A stretch of 9,531 nt of DNA from DSFT01 sp032249175 (GTDB lineage Bacteria > Hydrothermota > Hydrothermia > LBFQ01 > DSFT01), in contig JAVVGK010000056.1 of NCBI GenBank assembly GCA_032249175.1, positions 1-9,531 on the forward strand. The letters are read 5' to 3'. Under the pieces are notes generated by a model that was given only the letters and a program-made list of their open reading frames with translations, was not told where the DNA came from and ran no database searches. This document shows positions 7,277-9,531 of this stretch, one piece after another; positions within the stretch are counted from its first letter, which is position 1; each line of letters begins with the position of its first letter. A program made the translations under genes and the position numbers.

Positions 7277-8050
7277 ATGAATAACGAGATTGAGAAAATT
7301 TTTCAAGTTGCTAGTGAAGAAATAGATAAAATTTCAGGTCCAATCAACGACGATATGGTTTTTCGTATTGTTTCAGGAACTGCTAGAGAGCTTGGTTATC
7401 GTATATCTATATATCACTATTCACAAACCATCAAATTTACAGAATTTTCCGATGAATTGCTATTTTTTGATAATTTTCAAGATAGTTTTATAGGATGTTA
7501 TGTTATTGAATATGAAATTTTGTTAGATATAGGAGGAAAACTTACATTTTACGAATATGATGGAGGAAAGGACACCTATAAACCTATATTGAATTCTCCA
7601 TCAAATAGTATCGCTTATCAATTATTAAAACATGCTCTAAGTACTGCCAAATTTCAAACATGGAAAAAAGAAGGAAGAGAATATATGATTGATGAAGTGC
7701 TTATTTCTGATTTTATGGAAAGTAGTGCTGGTATTACTTCTCTTGAAACTCAAACTTATACTTATAGCTCTGGAGAGTTAAAGAGAGTAAAAAAATTTGT
7801 TATTATTGAGGGAAGTAGTAGATTAAGATGGATTTACAGAACTCTAAATTCCAAGACAGATTTAATATCTTACTCAAAAGATTATTTATTTACATCCGAT
7901 AGTCCTATATTTGTTAAACTTGTTTTTAATAAAAGTTTCTTAGATGACAAACTTGAACCAAGTGGACCTTCTAATTTGGAGTTAATACGCTCATTAAAAG
8001 GTTATATAACTTGTACAATGAAAACATTAAAAAAAATAGAAAAAGTTTGA
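7277..8050 (+). CDS. hypothetical protein, unknown family
   Basis: A 257-aa protein I do not recognise. It has no signal peptide, no membrane segment and no cysteine cluster. It opens with an acidic helix-like stretch (about 1-36). A middle part rich in aromatic and acidic residues (about 40-115, including FDNFQDSFIGCYVIEYEILL) looks mainly beta. A basic, aromatic part at about 155-215 includes KKFVIIEGSSRLRWIYRTL. The C-terminus is lysine-rich. The start is set by GGAGGTG 6 nt upstream. It differs from its neighbours in using a strong Shine-Dalgarno site and some CGT arginine codons, and it lies next to a MITE. Recent acquisition is possible. It is divergent from the ruvB cluster and has no clear partner gene. 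Confidence 0.85.
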   Translation: MNNEIEKIFQVASEEIDKISGPINDDMVFRIVSGTARELGYRISIYHYSQTIKFTEFSDELLFFDNFQDSFIGCYVIEYEILLDIGGKLTFYEYDGGKDTYKPILNSPSNSIAYQLLKHALSTAKFQTWKKEGREYMIDEVLISDFMESSAGITSLETQTYTYSSGELKRVKKFVIIEGSSRLRWIYRTLNSKTDLISYSKDYLFTSDSPIFVKLVFNKSFLDDKLEPSGPSNLELIRSLKGYITCTMKTLKKIEKV

Positions 8051-8101
8051 GAATTCTATATTCTTAGGATTTAAGGAGGTAAAAATTCCTCTGAGCCGAA
8101 A

Positions 8102-8111
8102 AAAGAGCATA
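8102..8111. repeat. left copy of 10-bp direct repeat (putative target-site duplication)
   Basis: AAAGAGCATA, identical to 8316-8325. The two copies flank the element carrying the terminal inverted repeats, as expected of a transposase-made duplication. Confidence 0.7.
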
Positions 8112-8315
8112 TGCTTTGTCTAATAAATAGTGTTAAGTCCTTGATAATCAATAAGTTATAAAAAATTTTCTAAAACTATTGATTTAATGGGTGGTTTATT
8201 AGGGGGACAAAGCCCCCCAAAGCAAAAGATGGGGCATTTATAAGCCGAAGGCTTAAATATAGGGTGGGTGGGGAAAATAAGAAATAATCTAAATTTTAGA
8301 ATTACTAGACAAAGC
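8112..8315. mobile_element. MITE-like element, copy A (intact)
   Basis: A 204-bp non-coding element. Terminal inverted repeats GCTTTGTCTAATAA (8113-8126) and the complement of 8302-8315 match at 13 of 14 positions. The 10-bp direct repeat AAAGAGCATA flanks it on both sides, with one extra T at the left. It contains no long reading frame, so it would need a transposase supplied in trans. Internal features: GGGGG...CCCCC inverted repeat at 8202-8218, AAGCCGAAGGCTT hairpin at 8242-8254, and a G-rich run GGGTGGGTGGGG at 8262-8273. It shares exact 14-18 nt blocks with copies B and C. It fills the space between the 257-aa gene and yjbQ. The IS family is not identified. Confidence 0.72.
8202..8218. 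repeat. GC-rich hairpin inside MITE copy A
   Basis: GGGGGACAAAGCCCCCC can fold with a 5-bp G:C stem. A related hairpin, GGGGGGCGAAGCTCCTCC (8796-8813), is in copy B with wobble pairs. It is not followed by a T-run, so it is not a typical intrinsic terminator, but it may act as a structural end. Confidence 0.5.
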
Positions 8316-8325
8316 AAAGAGCATA
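8316..8325. repeat. right copy of 10-bp direct repeat (putative target-site duplication)
   Basis: AAAGAGCATA, identical to 8102-8111, directly follows the right terminal repeat of MITE copy A and lies just before the yjbQ promoter. Confidence 0.7.
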
Positions 8326-8335
8326 AACTATAACA

Positions 8336-8352
8336 CTTTAAAATTTTCGTTT
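8336..8352 (+). promoter_or_regulatory. leaderless promoter of yjbQ
   Basis: CTTTAAAATTTTCGTTT runs directly into the ATG at 8353. TAAAAT is at 8339-8344, 8 nt from the start, and there is no Shine-Dalgarno. The right end of MITE copy A is 26 nt upstream of TAAAAT. Confidence 0.6.
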
Positions 8353-8766
8353 ATGAAAAGCTATACAAAATATCTAACATTTAACACCAAGAACAGGAGA
8401 GAAATTATCAGAATAACAGAGGATGTAAAAAAAGCTGTTGAAGAAAGTGGAATTAAGGAAGGATTATGTCTTGTATCATCAATGCACCTTACAGCAAGTG
8501 TCGTAGTTCAAGATAATGAAAAAGGATTACATCAGGATATTTTTGAATGGCTTGAGAAATTGGCACCTTATAAAGAAAATTATAAACATCATTTAACAGG
8601 TGAAGATAATGCTGATGCTCATTTAAAAAATCTCCTTACTCATCTTCAAGTAGTTCTTCCAATTACAAATGGAAAATTGGATCTTGGTCCTTGGCAAGAA
8701 ATTTTTTATTTTGAATTTGATGGTCAAAGACCTAAAAGAGTTATTATAAAAATTATTGGTATGTGA
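8353..8766 (+). CDS. yjbQ: YjbQ family protein (UPF0047, secondary thiamine-phosphate synthase type)
   Basis: A 137-aa protein of full family length. Family hallmarks: SSMHLTASVVVQDNE at about 43-57, a central HHLTGEDNADAHLKNLL at about 79-95 with the conserved DNADAH, PITNGKLDLGPWQEIFYFEFDG at about 103-124, then RPKRVIIKIIG. Family members usually have LGTWQ, so the Pro in LGPWQ is a small variation. Some members show weak thiamine-phosphate synthase activity, and the true role of the family is unsettled. No thiamine genes are nearby. The start at 8353 is set by the leaderless promoter box; no Shine-Dalgarno is present. It is flanked on both sides by MITE copies, which isolate it from other genes. 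Confidence 0.95.
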   Translation: MKSYTKYLTFNTKNRREIIRITEDVKKAVEESGIKEGLCLVSSMHLTASVVVQDNEKGLHQDIFEWLEKLAPYKENYKHHLTGEDNADAHLKNLLTHLQVVLPITNGKLDLGPWQEIFYFEFDGQRPKRVIIKIIGM

Positions 8767-8767
8767 A

Positions 8768-8907
8768 ATATCAGAAAATTCAGGGAGGTATTGAAGGGGG
8801 GCGAAGCTCCTCCAAAGCAAAAGATATGGTATTTATAAGACAAGGCCTTATTTTTAGGATGGGTAGGAAAAATAAGAAATAATCTATATTTTAGAATTGT
8901 TAGACAA
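8768..8907. mobile_element. MITE-like element, copy B (left end missing)
   Basis: It aligns with the right two thirds of copy A. It shares CCAAAGCAAAAGAT (8812-8825 and 8217-8230), AAAATAAGAAATAATCTA (8869-8886 and 8274-8291) and ATTTTAGAATT (8888-8898 and 8293-8303), and ends in TTGTTAGACAA, the right terminal repeat. Similarity fades around the yjbQ stop codon, so the left terminal repeat and the AATAAATAGTGTTAAGT block are absent. It is followed at once by copy C in the same orientation. Confidence 0.6.
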
Positions 8908-8915
8908 TCCGCCTT

Positions 8916-9049
8916 ATTGTCCAAATAAATAGTGTTAAGTTATTGATTATCAAGAACTTATAAAAATTTTAGGAAATTATTGGATTTATTAGGGGGTGAA
9001 GCCTTATTATCAGGGTGGGAAAATAAATAGTTTCAGAATTATTGGACAA
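8916..9049. mobile_element. MITE-like element, copy C (internally deleted)
   Basis: It begins with TTGTCCAAATAA (8917-8928) and ends with TTATTGGACAA (9039-9049), which are inverted repeats differing by one base insertion. It shares AATAAATAGTGTTAAGT (8924-8940) exactly with 8122-8138 of copy A, then TTATTAGGGGG, and a right end AGAATTATTGGACAA like copy A's. The middle part with the CAAAGCAAAAGAT block is missing. No clear target-site duplication is visible. Copies B and C together fill most of the 324-bp space between yjbQ and the next gene. Confidence 0.6.
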
Positions 9050-9072
9050 GGCACCTTAATTTCCAAAATCAA

Positions 9073-9090
9073 CTTTAAAATTTTGGTTAA
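9073..9090 (+). promoter_or_regulatory. leaderless promoter of the gene starting at 9091
   Basis: CTTTAAAATTTTGGTTAA runs directly into the GTG at 9091. TAAAAT is at 9076-9081, 9 nt from the start, and no Shine-Dalgarno is present. It matches the yjbQ promoter at nearly every base from ACTTTAAAATTTT to GTT. The right end of MITE copy C is 26 nt upstream of TAAAAT. Confidence 0.55.
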
Positions 9091-9531
9091 GTGGAAGAGA
9101 AAATTTTCATTATTGAACTTGCGAAAGCTCTCAAAGATAAAAAAGATGTAGTTTTTATATTTATAGGACCTGATGGAACATCAATTAGATGTGCTGTTGA
9201 AAGTGGAAATATATTATATATAGAAGGTTTATATGGTAGTGGTAAAAGTGAAATTGAAAGACTTATTAAGTGGAAAAAAGGAAAAATTATTCAAAGACCA
9301 TTAAAGGAGGAAGATAGAAATAAAAAAAGTGAATTTATTGACCCAAATCCAATTATTTCAGTTTTAGAAAAAATTGAAGAAAAAAGAGATTTAATGGATG
9401 AATTTTTAAAGGAATACTTAAAGTTGTTAAAAGCACTCGTAAATGAGCTTGAAATGTCTTCTATAAATTTTTTGGAATTAATAAATTCAAACAAATCCAA
9501 GAGTATTTACTATATACAAAATAAAGGATTT
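9091..9531 (+). CDS. uncharacterised protein, possible DUF4388-like N-terminal domain (partial, 3' end outside window)
   Basis: An open frame of 147 codons from a GTG to the window edge with no stop. The GTG is chosen because the TAAAAT box ends 9 nt before it, as in neighbouring genes. Residues about 23-75 follow the pattern of DUF4388/PATAN-type regulatory domains: a strand FIFIGPDGTSIRC, then GNILYIEG, then a helix IERLIKWKKGKI where that family has an LL-x-W-x-x-G pattern. Such domains occur in bacterial signalling and gliding-related proteins. The stretch GLYGSGKS also fits a P-loop pattern by letter, which is a competing reading. From about 95 on it is charged and helix-rich. The gene is probably real; the domain call is tentative. 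Confidence 0.72.
   Translation, partial: MEEKIFIIELAKALKDKKDVVFIFIGPDGTSIRCAVESGNILYIEGLYGSGKSEIERLIKWKKGKIIQRPLKEEDRNKKSEFIDPNPIISVLEKIEEKRDLMDEFLKEYLKLLKALVNELEMSSINFLELINSNKSKSIYYIQNKGF

Noticed and set aside
8073..8092. A perfect Shine-Dalgarno sequence (AAGGAGGT, 8073-8080) with no gene after it; removing the MITE and one direct repeat would leave an open frame joining it to yjbQ.
   Set aside because: No ATG, GTG or TTG follows at a useful distance in that frame (only ATT or CTG), and yjbQ is already full length from 8353. The open frame is short enough to be chance.
8724..8924. Minus-strand open frame of 66 codons over the MITE copy B.
   Set aside because: It runs antisense through the yjbQ end and the repeat and encodes the repeat's GC-rich hairpin as a protein. 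No start signal supports it.
8112..9052. A CRISPR array or tandem-repeat array in the right-hand intergenic DNA.
   Set aside because: There are only three unequal copies of 130-200 bp separated by a gene, with no regular spacers; inverted ends and flanking duplication fit a MITE instead.
8911..9060. A 9-bp target duplication around MITE copy C (TCCGCCTTA and GGCACCTTA).
   Set aside because: Only 6 of 9 positions match and the element ends there are themselves degenerate, so it was not counted.
9226..9255. GLYGSGKS in the partial C-terminal gene as a Walker A motif of an ATPase.
   Set aside because: The letters fit, and a hydrophobic strand precedes it, but no Walker B follows in the visible 147 residues, and the surrounding pattern fits a DUF4388-like domain better. 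The rest of the gene would decide.
9291..9500. Minus-strand open frame of 69 codons near the right end.
   Set aside because: It is antisense to the GTG-started gene, rich in Ser and Phe as expected of the complement of a Lys/Glu-rich coding region.

Overview
The window looks like a piece of a compact, strongly AT-rich bacterial chromosome. Its proteins are rich in Lys, Ile, Glu and Asn, and arginine is coded almost only by AGA/AGG. Housekeeping genes (ligA, ruvB, rsmH, a sigma-70 factor) show it is bacterial. An MlaF-like ABC ATPase and a short secreted, beta-strand-rich protein suggest a diderm cell. The composition would fit a thermophile, but that is inference, and I cannot name the lineage.

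Layout. Positions 1-60 hold the 3' end of a plus-strand gene. It converges, with one base between, on a minus-strand pair: ligA (NAD-dependent DNA ligase), then an overlapping SAM-dependent methyltransferase. ligA is divergent from a plus-strand pair, an RpoD-lineage sigma factor and an overlapping MlaF-like ABC ATPase. Only 19 bp separate the two start codons, and they hold a 16-bp perfect palindrome that can act as a -10 element in both directions. The ABC ATPase gene overlaps tail to tail with a minus-strand cluster that reads 89-aa secreted protein, ruvB, rsmH, CNNM/CBS membrane protein. All junctions in that cluster overlap or are 2 nt apart. A 257-aa protein of unknown function is divergent from the cluster.

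The right third is accessory in character. A 204-bp MITE-like element has 14-bp terminal inverted repeats and an exact 10-bp flanking direct repeat. It lies just upstream of yjbQ. Two further related copies (one truncated at its left end, one internally deleted) lie in tandem after yjbQ, just upstream of a partial gene that starts with GTG and runs off the window. In both intact-ended cases the right terminal repeat lies exactly 26 nt before the TAAAAT element of the downstream gene.

Expression. First genes of transcription units (ligA, sigma, the 89-aa gene, yjbQ, the GTG gene, and ruvB inside its cluster) have no Shine-Dalgarno sequence. Instead each has a TTTAAAAT-type box ending 6-9 nt before the start codon, which predicts leaderless mRNAs. 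Two internal genes (ABC ATPase, methyltransferase) and the unknown 257-aa gene have Shine-Dalgarno sequences. Nothing here amounts to a clear new multi-gene system. The most notable items are the palindromic bidirectional leaderless promoter and the MITE family placed at a fixed distance from promoters.
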